Of a stretch of DNA of 64,000 bases, positions 20,864-31,110 are shown piece after piece. The stretch is taken from positions 124,001 to 188,000 of the forward strand of contig JAIVFJ010000029.1 in NCBI GenBank assembly GCA_025765615.1, written 5' to 3'. The stretch's first letter is position 1. Each line of letters opens with the position of its first letter. The notes below the pieces were generated by a model. It was not told the DNA's origin, did not search any database, and saw only the letters and a list, made by a program, of their open reading frames with translations. The translations under genes were made by a program, and so were the position numbers. The DNA comes from Zopfochytrium polystomum. Lineage: Eukaryota; Chytridiomycota; Chytridiomycetes; Chytridiales; Chytridiaceae.

Positions 20864-21716
20864 GGTATGGTGAAGGGAGGTGATGATAGGGTCGGGTGGG
20901 TGCTTGCTGTTGTGTGTGCGTGCTGTGCGATAAGTTGTTGTTGTTGTTGTTGTTGTTCGTGTGGGCCAGAGAGGATAGCGGGCTAACAAGCCAAGGTGAG
21001 GGAGGGCAGCAGCGCTGACTTGGATCGCTCCTCTCTTTTGCTGCTGCTTTTGTCAGCGTGGATTTATGCGATTCCAAAGCGTAAGCGAGTCTGCCGCCCT
21101 TGCTTGGCGCCTCATTGCCTGCGTCCTGTCTGTCGGTCTGACTGTGTGTCTGTCTGTCCGTCTGTCTGTCTCTCTGTCAGTCTGTCTTGCCTGGTCTGTC
21201 TGTCTTGTTTGCGGACAGAACCGATTCAAATGTTTTTGGCTCAGTTCCGGTTTTGTTTACGGCGGTGGACACTTCCGCCATGCAGCCGAAAGGTGATTTT
21301 CCCTTGCGGAAAAGAAATGAAGAAAAAACGACTGTTATGGTTCAATAATACATCATCCATGAGTTTGCGGATCGCGCGTTGGGGCGTGGTGGTGGAGGAG
21401 AGAGGTGAATGGAAGAGTGTGTGTGTGTGTTGTGAGGCGAGATCTCTCTAACTCAACTCAAAAATATTTCCCCACCCTCTCCAACTCACGATCCCCTCCC
21501 AAGCCATGGTTCGCAGAAGAAGAGTATTAATACCAACATTTTCGCCTCCCACGACGGTTAGTTACAAGCAAACAACTTTGATGGACAAAGAAGGACACTA
21601 GCGCCCCCATACTTGTATTCCATGCAAACGCTCGACTGGTTCTTGCCCACTCGACTTGCAAACGAAAACAGACCGGATAAAGACTTTCTCCACCTTTTTT
21701 TTTTTTTTTTTTTTTT
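20864..21716. other. Spacer with simple repeats upstream of the MFS gene
   Basis: Contains a GTT run at about 20937-20957, a TCTG/TCTGTC-rich stretch at 21120-21210 and a 23-base T run at about 21695-21717 that abuts the USP stop. No gene is supported. It should contain the MFS promoter. Confidence 0.4.
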
Positions 21717-22539
21717 TCATCCCTTGATTTCCTCGTCCTCGGACTTTCGCGGAACGATCACGGGCAGGTGGAGGTGGCGGACGAGGTAGTCGCTCACGGC
21801 TGGGAGAGTGAGAGAGAGAAAAGGAAAAAAGACAAATGCGAAACAGGGTTGATGCGTGGTCGATTAGCAGGACGGGGCAAGGGGCCACAAAACGCTTACA
21901 TCCGAGGAACGCCCTCTTGATGGCGCCGAGGCCGCGAGACCCGACGACGAGCATGTCGGCGTGGATCTCCTCGACCTTGAAAGCGATCTCGTCGCGCGGG
22001 TCGCCGCGCAGCGCGACGCCGCGGATGTTGTACCTGGTTGGTCGGTGCAGACGATCAGTTGTTAGGGCGACAGAAACAAGAGGTAAGATAGCGAAAGCGA
22101 TCAAGGGAGTGATTCATGAGAGGTACGTACTTGAGAGCAGGGACCTTGGCGCCGTAAGCGCGCAGGAGGTCGTGCGACTCTTTCCGGTTCTGCGAGGAGC
22201 CAGGCGTCGATCAGATGGTCGTTCTCAAAGCCCATCCCTCAGTCAAAGCGCAATCACCGCGGCATCGAGATCCTCAAACTGCTTCAACGCCTCCGCGCTG
22301 ACGGCCTCGAACGCGACGGGGAACGAGACGAGCGGGCGCACGTTGAGCAGCACGATCTGGTCGGTCTCGGGCCGCACGACGTTCTGGATGGTCCAGTTGA
22401 AAGCGTACTCGGAGTACGCCGAGGCGTCGACGGCGATTGCAATGACGCGGGCGGGGGGCGCGCCGGATGCTGCGTGCGTTTCGTGCGGGTGGACGACGTC
22501 CTCGTGGACGGAGGTGGGGGTGGGCGCCGACGACGGCAT
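21717..22539 (-). CDS. Universal stress protein (USP/UspA family)
   Basis: Exons (minus) 22539-22258, 22189-22131, 22033-21900 and 21799-21717 give 185 residues in frame. Beta-1 RVIAIAVDASAYSEYAFNW has the Asp expected near the nucleotide site. The C-terminal VVGSRGLGAIKRAFLGSVS matches the G-x2-G-x9-G-S/T ATP-binding motif of ATP-type USPs, and SVSDYLVRHLHLPVIVP completes the fold. The Gly-Ser pair of the motif is split by an intron. USPs of this form bind ATP and support stress survival, but the specific role here is unknown. The gene shares a 1.1-kb divergent intergenic region with the kinase at 23619. Confidence 0.92.
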
Positions 22540-22638
22540 TTGCTTGGGGTGAGTGGAGGAGAGAAAGAAAACTTAACGCCGCTGTTCGGGTTCGGCAAAT
22601 CCGTGCAAGCGTTTCTGAGACGGAAGTCCGCCTGTCTG

Positions 22639-22688
<50 letters not shown>

Positions 22689-23246
22689 CCCACAACGCGC
22701 ACGGTGCAAACAAAAAGCCCTCACTCCACTTCCCCCGGCATGTCAGGGCGGTAAAACAAATCGCAGCAGACGGGTAGGTCAAAGGGCTCTTCCTGTGAGG
22801 CCACGCACGACGGCGATGCCGAAAAAGCGGAAGTTTTTTGGGGGCGGACAATTCTGTCTGGGCACACGCCCCCCCGTGGCAACGAGCAAGTAGTTCCGAA
22901 ATGAGGAAGTACGTGGCCTCGAGGAAAGATGGTCATATGGGGTGGGTGGGTGGATACAGAAGTGACTGCCCGACGCTCACCGCGCATGGGGTGGGTGCGC
23001 GGATGGACGGAGGACGGATGACCGTACTGGTAAGAGAAGCAAAGGATTCAATGGGAGACAACGTGGTCCGTCCCGTCCCTTTCCGCTCTCTGCGGCTGCG
23101 AGGCCGATAGATGAATGGGTGATTCCCTCCCATCGTGATCGCAGCGTCATTCCGGTGAGAAAAAGGAGGGCAATCGCAATCATTATTAAATATTTGAAAT
23201 TCGGATTTTCCACGATTCTGACAAAGACAATGAACGAAGAAAGAGC

Positions 23247-23281
<35 letters not shown>

Positions 23282-23618
23282 TGTGTGTGTGTGTGTGTGT
23301 GTGCGGGACTGAGCGAGCGACAGACAAGCTCGACCTCTCCGCTTGTGAATCAGAGGTTCGGCCGCCCGCCTCCCTCCGACTCGTTGTCCGATTTTCCCGC
23401 TCCGCCTCCGTTTCCAACAGTAACAGTGTGTGTACTATACATACATTCATATTATTAACACGACGCCAAAGTACATAAACTCCCCGCAGCCCTGTGGTCC
23501 CCCTTCGCCAACCTTTCCTTCCCCCACAACACCCTCTCCTCCAAACGTAACTTGGCTGGATCGCCCCGTTGCTGCACTCACCGAACAGCACCAAACCAAA
23601 CCAATCCAAACTGCTATA
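22540..23618. promoter_or_regulatory. Divergent intergenic region with CT and GA/GT microsatellites
   Basis: Lies between the start codons of the minus-strand USP and the plus-strand kinase, so it must contain both promoters. CT-rich run at about 22641-22690; GA run followed by GT run at about 23252-23302. No individual transcription-factor site can be named. A CT-rich stretch just upstream of the USP start is typical of fungal 5' UTRs. Confidence 0.4.
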
Positions 23619-24995
23619 ATGCTCGCTCTTCTCAACCCGCACGACCACCACGACGGCCACTCGAAGTCGATCCGTGCAGACTCTGGCTTCGCGTCGTCCA
23701 ACGCTGCCCTCTCCACCCCGCCCGCCTCGCCCGATCGCCGCCCTTTTGCCCGCCCAAAGACCGTCTCGGCCGAATCGCTGCGTTTACTCGAGCTCGCCGA
23801 CAGCGTGGCGGACGCGGCTTTCACCGACGCCAACACCTTGAAGGCCCGCAGGGCTGTCCGCTACGCCGTCCGCCACTCGGCGCACCTCGACGCCTTCCGC
23901 ATCGACCGCATCCTCGGCTACGGCTCTAACGGCGTCGTCGTCGCCGGCCACCTCGCCGACGATTCGAAGCAGCAGCAGCAACCCGTCGCGATCAAGATCA
24001 TCTACAAGGCCGCCCAGCACGTCGGCAAGCAAAACCAGCCGATGCCGCGCGAGATCCAGCTGATCAAGCTCCTCGCCGACGAGGCCTACGCCCACCAGGG
24101 CCTCCTCCACGCGTTCGACGCCTGGCAGGACGACCGCCACTTTTACCTGGTCACGGAGCTGTTTGGCAGCGACTGGCTCTCAGTGCTCTTTGACCCGGCC
24201 GCGCCCGCTGCACCAGAGGACCTCCTCGTCTTTTTCAACCCGCGCCGCAGCACCACCCACACCGTCCGCGTCTCGCCCGGCTCCGCCGACGTCTGGGCAT
24301 GGTCGATCGCCCAGCGCCACCACAACGAACAGTCCCACTTGCGCCGACACCCTGGCGCCGCCGCCGAAACCGCCCCGCTCCCGGACCCGCGCCACGTCCG
24401 CCAGGTCTTCCGCAAAGCCGTGGCCGCAGTGCACCACCTCCACAGGGTCGCGAACACGGCCCACGGCGACATCAAGGAGGAGAACGTCCTGGTGCAGTCC
24501 GTTACGGTCCCCTGCGCCGACCCGGACCACGCGGACCGCCCGCAGCCGCATTGGCACCACGCGCTTGACGTCCGCGTCTGCGACTTTGGCCACGCCGTAC
24601 GGGCCGCCGACGGCAAACGCCCGACCCTAACTTCGTACGGCACCGCGCACTCGACCCCGCCGGAACTCCAGGACTCCCGCCGCCAGGGTGCCGCAACGCC
24701 CGCCGCCGCCGACGGGTTCGCCGCGGACGTGTTTGCGCTCGGCGTCCTGCTCTTCGCGTTGCTCCACGGTCCCGGCCGCGCACCCTCCATCCTCGAGGCC
24801 GCCGCGGCCGCCCGCGGATCGTCCTCGTCGTCGTCTGTGCGGTTCCCGCCGTCCGGCCCGCTCCCGATCGCCGACGACGTCGACCCGCGCGTGCCGCCCG
24901 AGTGCGTCGAGATCTTGGAGGGCATGACCATGGTCCGCCCCGAGCAGCGGTGGACGCTGGACCGCGTGCTGGAGCATCCGTGGATGCGTGGCTGA
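23619..24995 (+). CDS. Ser/Thr protein kinase, PAS-kinase/PSK-like
   Basis: Single-exon gene, 458 residues. The upstream in-frame extension from 23430 lacks an ATG context, so the ATG at 23619 is chosen. Glycine-rich loop LGYGSNGVV (about 99-107), VAIK with Lys126, helix-C Glu145 in PREIQLIK, catalytic loop H282-G-D284-I-K-E-E-N289, D322-F-G, and TPPEL in the APE position. HGD in place of HRD and the HGDIKEEN string are characteristic of PAS kinases (yeast Psk1/2), which phosphorylate metabolic enzymes and translation factors. No PAS domain is present in the short N-terminus. A long insertion between the hinge (TELFGSDWL) and helix E (residues about 190-260) is Arg/His-rich. Cytosolic. Confidence 0.88.
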   Translation: MLALLNPHDHHDGHSKSIRADSGFASSNAALSTPPASPDRRPFARPKTVSAESLRLLELADSVADAAFTDANTLKARRAVRYAVRHSAHLDAFRIDRILGYGSNGVVVAGHLADDSKQQQQPVAIKIIYKAAQHVGKQNQPMPREIQLIKLLADEAYAHQGLLHAFDAWQDDRHFYLVTELFGSDWLSVLFDPAAPAAPEDLLVFFNPRRSTTHTVRVSPGSADVWAWSIAQRHHNEQSHLRRHPGAAAETAPLPDPRHVRQVFRKAVAAVHHLHRVANTAHGDIKEENVLVQSVTVPCADPDHADRPQPHWHHALDVRVCDFGHAVRAADGKRPTLTSYGTAHSTPPELQDSRRQGAATPAAADGFAADVFALGVLLFALLHGPGRAPSILEAAAAARGSSSSSSVRFPPSGPLPIADDVDPRVPPECVEILEGMTMVRPEQRWTLDRVLEHPWMRG

Positions 24996-25612
24996 ATATG
25001 TTGTCTTGCGAGTGCTGGTTTTCCGAAACGAATAGCGGCAACGAACAAAGCACTGCTAGTGGGATCAAGGCAACCGCCGATCTTCCACCAAAGTGATTCC
25101 GCCTTCTTTATCGAGGGCGTTCGCCTGTGGGGGATGCCTTTTTCCTTTGGAAGTTTGCCGTATTGGGTTTTGTCCCACGGGCCTCCATCCATTATCGCCA
25201 CTCTCGAATTTCTCTTGATGAGAAGCGAGAGCGATACGAGAGTGTTTCTTTTTCACTTACACATACTCCTACATTGTACCTCAGCTCTTCCCCACGCCTT
25301 TTTTTTGTTGTTGTTGTTGAACTTGAAAGTGGCTGTGGCTGTTCAGGAAACGCGCAGGCCCTTTCGGATTTGTCGTGCTCTTCGATTTCCATTCTGTCAC
25401 TCTCTCTTTGTCTGAATGCTCCGTTCCCATGGTCTGCTGTGTCAAACTGAAATACACTAAGCGCAAAAGTAAAACGAAAATAAGGACAACTGCTCTTGAA
25501 CGTCGGAGAACGGTCAAAGGCCATACAAAAGATGAAAATAATAGGAAAAGAAGCCTAACTCGATGGGACGCTTCGGAAGTGCTCTCCTCCGAAATTGGTC
25601 CCACCATGATTC
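24996..25612. other. Spacer between convergent genes
   Basis: 3' flanks of the kinase (plus) and of the seven-helix gene (minus). No gene is recognised. A short TTG run sits near 25306-25320. Confidence 0.35.
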
Positions 25613-27316
25613 TCACGGTGCAATAGACTTCCTGGTCGCCATTTGGGAGCTGACAACCGTCGAGATGTTCCCTGTCCGTCCCCTGTTGTTGTTGAAGTGA
25701 TCTACAATGTCACGAACTATGCCGGCGTCGGACAGGAACATGGGAAAGAACATGTTGAAAACCATGCCGCTTCCAAAGCTGCGATCAGAGAGAGAAAAAG
25801 TTGCTTGTGTTAAGGGCACGGTAATCAATGAAGAAAATAAAGGAAACGCGGGAAAATACTCACGGAGCTGCTCGTAAAAAGCCAAGTTAAGGGTGTGGAA
25901 ACCACCAAGGAATTGAGTTTACAATCGCAAAAAGTGCGTCCCACATTAAAGAATAGCCTCACCGAATTTGGCCCAGTTCACGACAGTGCCTTAGGGGGGA
26001 AAAAAGGCGAGTTAATCGCTGTCCCCGAATTGAAGGAAAAAAAAAGAAAAGAAAATATCTAAGACCGAGAAATGCACTCACTGGCAAAGAGGACCACAAC
26101 AATGGTGAGTGCGGAGTAAATGACGCACCGAATAACCAACTTCGCGACGATGGGAAACGACACACTAACATTGTACACCGACGACATGCAGCGAATGATG
26201 GCGAATTGCGAGAGACCAAAGAAAAGCACCAGCATTGCAGCGTCGTAAACAATGATCGTGTATGTAAGGGCCGTGAATTCGGCAGTTGGGGAGCTGTTGT
26301 GGTTCAACTTTTTTTTTGGGCCGGCCCAATCAATGCCCATTGTCAATTTTTAATGCAGCACGCACCTTCCAGTTTTGCCACATATACGTAACGCCTGTGC
26401 CAAGGAACAATAAGTTTTCGCTAGGAGCTTGTGGTGACGGTTGCTGTGCCGTACTAGGGAGGGGGGAAGGGGAAGGGGAAGGGGACTTACCGAGCCTTTT
26501 GGTATCGAGAAAGGAGTTGAAATTTGTAAACAGCTGAGAATTCGACGGCGCACCAAGCTTACATGTGGACAATCACAGCGCCGAGAAAGGCAGCAGCAGA
26601 GATCACGTTCAGCAGAATGGATCTCGGACAAACAATGAGGAGAGCGCGATATGCTGCGTGGAAGATCAACAGAACCATCTTTTTTCAACGTTGAGGGCGG
26701 TCAGTAGGGTATGACAACGAGAAGATACAAACCTTATATACGTTGACGTCTATCATATGAAGCGATGAGGGAGGGAGCGAATGTACGATTACTGACACGA
26801 AGGTAAAAGCTTGTTTTAATGTTTGGCTTACAGAGAGCGGAGAACCTCATCCTGTAAAACTCGTCCATGTTGAAGTCGCGAGACGCTTTGAGAAACAAGT
26901 AGCCGTCCAAAAAACAGCCTTCCGTTTGCAAAAGAATTGCAAGAATCATCGACCACAAAAGGAGCGGATTGTTGATCTTGGCAATCGAGTCCCAGTAGGC
27001 GATCGCCTTGGGTTCAAAATGTTGGAGGGAAAACGACGAGGATGTTAGTAGAAAGTTCGGCAATAGAAGATCGGACGGGACGACAGGCCGGAGTTGTTTG
27101 AATGATACTAGATCGTACTGATCCACCGATCAGCACACAATCCACGCGCTCCAAGGACAAGAACGAAAAAATTATGGAGATCTTCGAGATCGACAACAAA
27201 AGCACTGGAGAGTTGAAAGAAACGAGACGGGGAAGTCAAATCTAAACACGGACTAAAACGATCGTTGTGCCGCCGGCGATCATGGAGCCGGCCGCAAAGG
27301 AGATGAATTGATCCAT
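25613..27316 (-). CDS. Seven-helix membrane protein, paralog A
   Basis: Unrecognised family with GPCR-like topology. The minus strand starts MDQFISFAAGSMIAGGTTIVLV (ATG at 27316). Later exons include AIAYWDSIAKINNPLLLW (starting at 27006), FLDGYLFLKASRDFNMDEFYRM, MVLLIFHAAYRALLIV, VTYMWQNWK, YDAAMLVLFFGLSQFAII, IVAKLVIRCVIYSALTIVVV, VVNWAKF, FGSGMVFNMFFPMFLSDAG and a C-terminal IVRDIVDHFNNN ending at 25613. Seven hydrophobic segments can be counted. Every block has a counterpart in the gene at 28854-30400, with the same intron order, which supports the model. Some donor/acceptor pairs near exon 3 could not be phased. No ligand or G-protein motif is recognised. Confidence 0.65.
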
Positions 27317-27847
27317 CAACAAGTAGACGGTGGTTGAGGCTGCCTGAGGAAGATACGCGGCGTGTTTCGAAGAATCTTATTGAGCGTAAAGTTAATAGAA
27401 TACTCTTTTGTTCGTGATTTTGACAACTTCTACGTGTCTTGGCGCGTTTTCGCATATGGTCTGAAACGTTGTAACGATCAAAAGCCATCTATCGTTATGA
27501 CAGCGCTGCTACGTGGAACAGCTGCCGTCGAAATCACAAAATCATATCTGAACGGAGATACTCCTTCAATTGCGGACAATATCACACAAATTCTGTGTGG
27601 TGTGAAATTGCTGCAAATCTTTGTGGGGTTGACCAGCTGCGATGTCGAGACGAATTTGTCTGGATGTTTTGAAGAGGCAGAGTTTCTGTTTCCTTTTGCT
27701 GGTTGTTGCTGCTGGCTGAATCGGACTTGGGCGGATGTTTACACCGTGAAGCACGCTGTGGGGCATCCAGTACAAAGGCTCCCCTCCCCCCTTTGAAATA
27801 GAGATGAGCGCACTTCTCTGACCTACAGTACTCAATTACTCACAAGG
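27317..27847. other. Spacer with an unassigned ORF
   Basis: A 144-codon plus-strand ORF (27362-27796) has no recognisable motif and overlaps the likely promoter of paralog A, so it is not called as a gene. The stretch separates the divergent seven-helix gene and the GNAT. Confidence 0.3.
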
Positions 27848-28670
27848 ATGCCGTTAATCGAAGCCCTCGATCAGTTCCCGGTCCAATTGAACCGCTGCAC
27901 GATCCGGTTCTTTGACGCCGCGGTCATCGCGGATATCAACCAGCTGCAAAAGGCCGCAGCCGACCCGAACGTGTCGCGATACATGTTTGACGACGCTCCA
28001 TCAGTAAGTCGCCCTCGATAACGCGCCAATCGATTGTAGCTGAAGATTTTGTGCTCCGCTGGGAAACCCCCACCGACCAGGTTCAACGATGCGGCGTCGT
28101 GGATTAAAGACAAGACCCGCGAAGCCGCGGCGGAGCGGATCGCGGCGTGCCCGCCGGGGCAGCGCATCGGCTTGAAGGGTCTGATTGACGGTCGAGTAAG
28201 CGACACCATCAGCTACAGTAGTGCCGGTCTTCCTCATATGCCTCAGCCAACCAATCACACCTCACGTTCCTCGGAGCACTCGCTGGCCGCTTTATTTTGG
28301 TGCGTCCATGCCCCCTCCTTCCAACTCACTCTTTTCTTCAGCTACGACGGCGACCTCGGCCACCGCGCCATCGCGCTCAGCTACTGGCTGACAGAGGACT
28401 CATGGGACCGCGGCTACGCGACAGAGTGTGCGCGCTGGCTCGTCGACTTAACGCCCGCGAAGAGCCTGTCGCCGTCCGTCTAGTCTGCGCAGTGATGACC
28501 CCCAACGTCGCCAGCCGCCCCGTCCTCGAGAAGTGCGGGTTCACGTTCGAGGCCTTTATGCGTGCGTCCATGGCAAAGGGGACGCGCTGGTCTACGACTC
28601 GTTTTTGATGGCGTTGGTTATGGAGGAGCGGTTGAAATCTTGGGTCAATACATTACAGTCGAGTAGCCTC
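27848..28670 (+). pseudogene. GNAT (RimJ/RimL-like) acetyltransferase with frame breaks
   Basis: The first exon (27848-28003) reads LNRCTIRFFDAAVIADINQL; a second exon follows from about 28040 (FNDAASWIKDKTRE). A third, after an acceptor at 28341, reads GDLGHRAIALSYWLTEDSW, then DRGYATECARWLVD, a standard GNAT acetyl-CoA region. Near 28453 a missing base shifts the frame before EEPVAVRLVCAVMTPNVAS and RPVLEKCGFTFEAFMR. Near 28563 a second shift is needed to read VHGKGDALVYDSFLMALV. RimJ-like proteins (about 190 residues) contain all these blocks in this order. Two single-base indels make the gene non-functional as written. Assembly error is the alternative. Confidence 0.6.
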
Positions 28671-28853
28671 CGTGGGGTAATCAATTTTGGATTGATCGAC
28701 TTGGAGTCACATTTCACAAAGGCGCAGCCGCTTCAATTTCTGGTACAGCGCATTATTATTTCAGTCCCAGCCAGAACGGTTGGTCTATTGTCTCGAACAG
28801 AAGAACAAAAGAAATAGCTAGATCAAGGGAAGGGTCTGTCAACGTTTTAAGGA

Positions 28854-30400
28854 TCATGCTGGCGTGATTATTTTCCTTGTAGACAGGATGCTCATTTGGC
28901 TGTTCTTATTGAAGTGGTCCAAAATGTCTCGAACCATGCCCGCGTCGGAAAGGAGCATCACGATGATGAGATTAAGACAAACACGGCCACCGTAGCTTTT
29001 GGAAGCAATTGGGTTTTTGTATAAGAGTCGAGTGTTTTGAAAGAAGACCAAGAGGAATCCAATATACGACTCACGGTGCTTTGTTTCACCAAAATAAAAT
29101 CGGCGTGGTAAAATCGGATTGTGCAGACATGAATGAGAGTTAGTCGTGATTGGAATCCGAAGCATCCATTTACCGTACTGTGACCAATTGATGAAAGTGC
29201 CTTTCGAGATTTAACCCCACGGTTATCAGCTGAACGAGTCACAAGCAGAGAATAAATTACATACAATGAAGCAGGACGTATGCGACAGAGAGCAACGCGT
29301 ACAAGATGGACCGAATCACCAACTTTGCGACAATCGTAATCGAAACGTTGGTTTTGTGCACGGCAGTCATGGACAGAATAATTTTGATCTGGGAAAGACT
29401 GAAGAAGACGACCATGATAACGGCGTGAAACACTGCAATCGCATAACCGATGTTCGTATTTTCGGGCGTTGAGGAGGTGCCGTGGTAGATCTGGTTTTAT
29501 TTATTTTATTTTTTTTATTTTTTTTTTTTTTTTTGGATCGGCGTCAGTAACCTTTCTCCGATATTAATTCTTTTTTCGTGCACTAAACCTGCCAATTCTG
29601 CCAGTAGAAAGTAATCCCTAACCACACGGCTCCAGGTTAAAGGACACGCAGAGCACAAAATGGGAGCATTCGGTTTACCTAAGCTGCAAAAGACGAATAT
29701 AGAACAAGATTTCGAACGTTTTTGTTTTTAGAAAAAGTTTGCTTCAGAAATAAGAGGATCGGCGCTTACATGTGAAGGACTGTGCTACCTGCGAAAACCA
29801 GTCCGGAGATCGCGTATAATAATACAGACCTCGGGCAGCAAATGAGGAGGGCGCGATAAGTCGCGTGGAAGGTCAAAAGGACCATCTGCAGACTTCGTTG
29901 AGCGATTCAGAAAAAGGATTGATCGGGTTTCACCGTGAAGATATGGACATCTTTTTGGTTTCGAGAAACGTCGAGTTGTGCTCGTTATTATGATGTTTGA
30001 GTTCAGTCCACAAGGGTTAGCGGGCGGCGCGCGACTCACATCCGACGGAGCACTGTATTCTATAAAAAGCATCAAAATCAAAGTCTCGCGAGAGCTTAAG
30101 GAACAAGAATCCGTCCAAAAAGCTGTTTTCTGTGTGAAGGATCACGGCCAAGATCATCGACCATAAGAGGACTTGGTTGTTTATCTTGGCGATCGAGTCC
30201 CAATACGCAGTTACCTTTTTTCCGGTACGAGGGTGGGGGGAGAACGAAGGTTGGGAGGGGCTCAGTACAGCAAGAAAGCACAACCTGCAACGGAGGCGAG
30301 CTGCACTTGATGCACGATGACCAGCGGTACCAACCAAAACTATCGTTGTGCCACCTGAGATCATGTGGCCGGCGGCAAAGGATATGAGCTGAGAAGCCAT
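28854..30400 (-). CDS. Seven-helix membrane protein, paralog B
   Basis: Tandem paralog of the gene at 25613-27316. It starts MASQLISFAAGHMISGGTT (ATG at 30400). Conserved exons read VTAYWDSIAKINNQVLLW, FLDGFLFLKLSRDFDFDAF, MVLLTFHATYRALLICC, FYWQNWQ, IAVFHAVIMVVFFSLSQI, IVAKLVIRSILYALLSVAYV, FINWSQY and LNLIIVMLLSDAGMVRDI, ending near 28854. Seven hydrophobic segments, short loops and a short polar tail. A T-rich run at about 29500-29535 lies in an intron. No database family is recognised. The pair may be receptors or channels of a chytrid-specific family. Exact exon ends are approximate. Confidence 0.65.
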
Positions 30401-31110
30401 GGAGCAAGTTTCGTAAAACTAAAAGGTAGATCGTGGCGAGGTCACAAAGTGATCAGTAGGAGACGCGACGCGCTAGGGACAAGCGCGCAAACGCCCCGCA
30501 CCTGGGTAGGTTTGCGCAACTTTTGTCGTGAATTTTCCTTATTCTTTTGCAGACAGACAAGTTTGCGACGGAATTGCAGGACTGACTGTGTTTGCCTGCA
30601 CTTGGTTTCCATCTAACTGTGGAGAGGAGCAGCTTTCATTTTTTTCTGGAAAGGACGTGATGCTTCTCTGGACTCCTTTTTTTCAAGCGAACTGCCAGTC
30701 CCCTTCTGCAGACGTGCACGGTTTCATGTCGACGTTGCAATATTTCGAGGAGGTCCAGCCGTTCGGAAAACCGGCTTGGAGCTAAACGTTTTGGTGCCAA
30801 ATAGTCAATTTCTTTTAAAAAGCAGTTGAACAGGGCCGATATCTCTGGCGCACAGCGTGTGGCCCGCACGATGTTGGGCGGCCTCGTCGTCAACGGCCGC
30901 TGGACCTTGTCAATGGTGCGCATCCTTCCTTGGGTTGCGGTGCTGGTTTTCTTTCTTCCCGCCCACAAGGCAAGGACCACACCAAGATTACCGAGGTTGA
31001 TCCTATGCGTTTGTCCACCGCCAGCGTACCTACAAGGGCCGCTAACCCCACCAGCGGGCGATCGTGCCAGCCAGAACCGCAGCGCCAGCAGCGCCCGCAG
31101 CGGAGCGTAA
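30401..31110. other. Spacer between seven-helix gene and PPR-like gene
   Basis: Several overlapping short ORFs but no motif recognised. The 5' part of the PPR-like gene may extend into the right end, and its start codon was not found. Confidence 0.3.

Noticed and set aside
24143..25201. 352-codon ORF antisense to the kinase
   Set aside because: High-GC antisense shadow of a clearly conserved kinase domain.
27362..27796. 144-codon plus-strand ORF
   Set aside because: No motif, no clear start context, and it overlaps the upstream region of the seven-helix gene.
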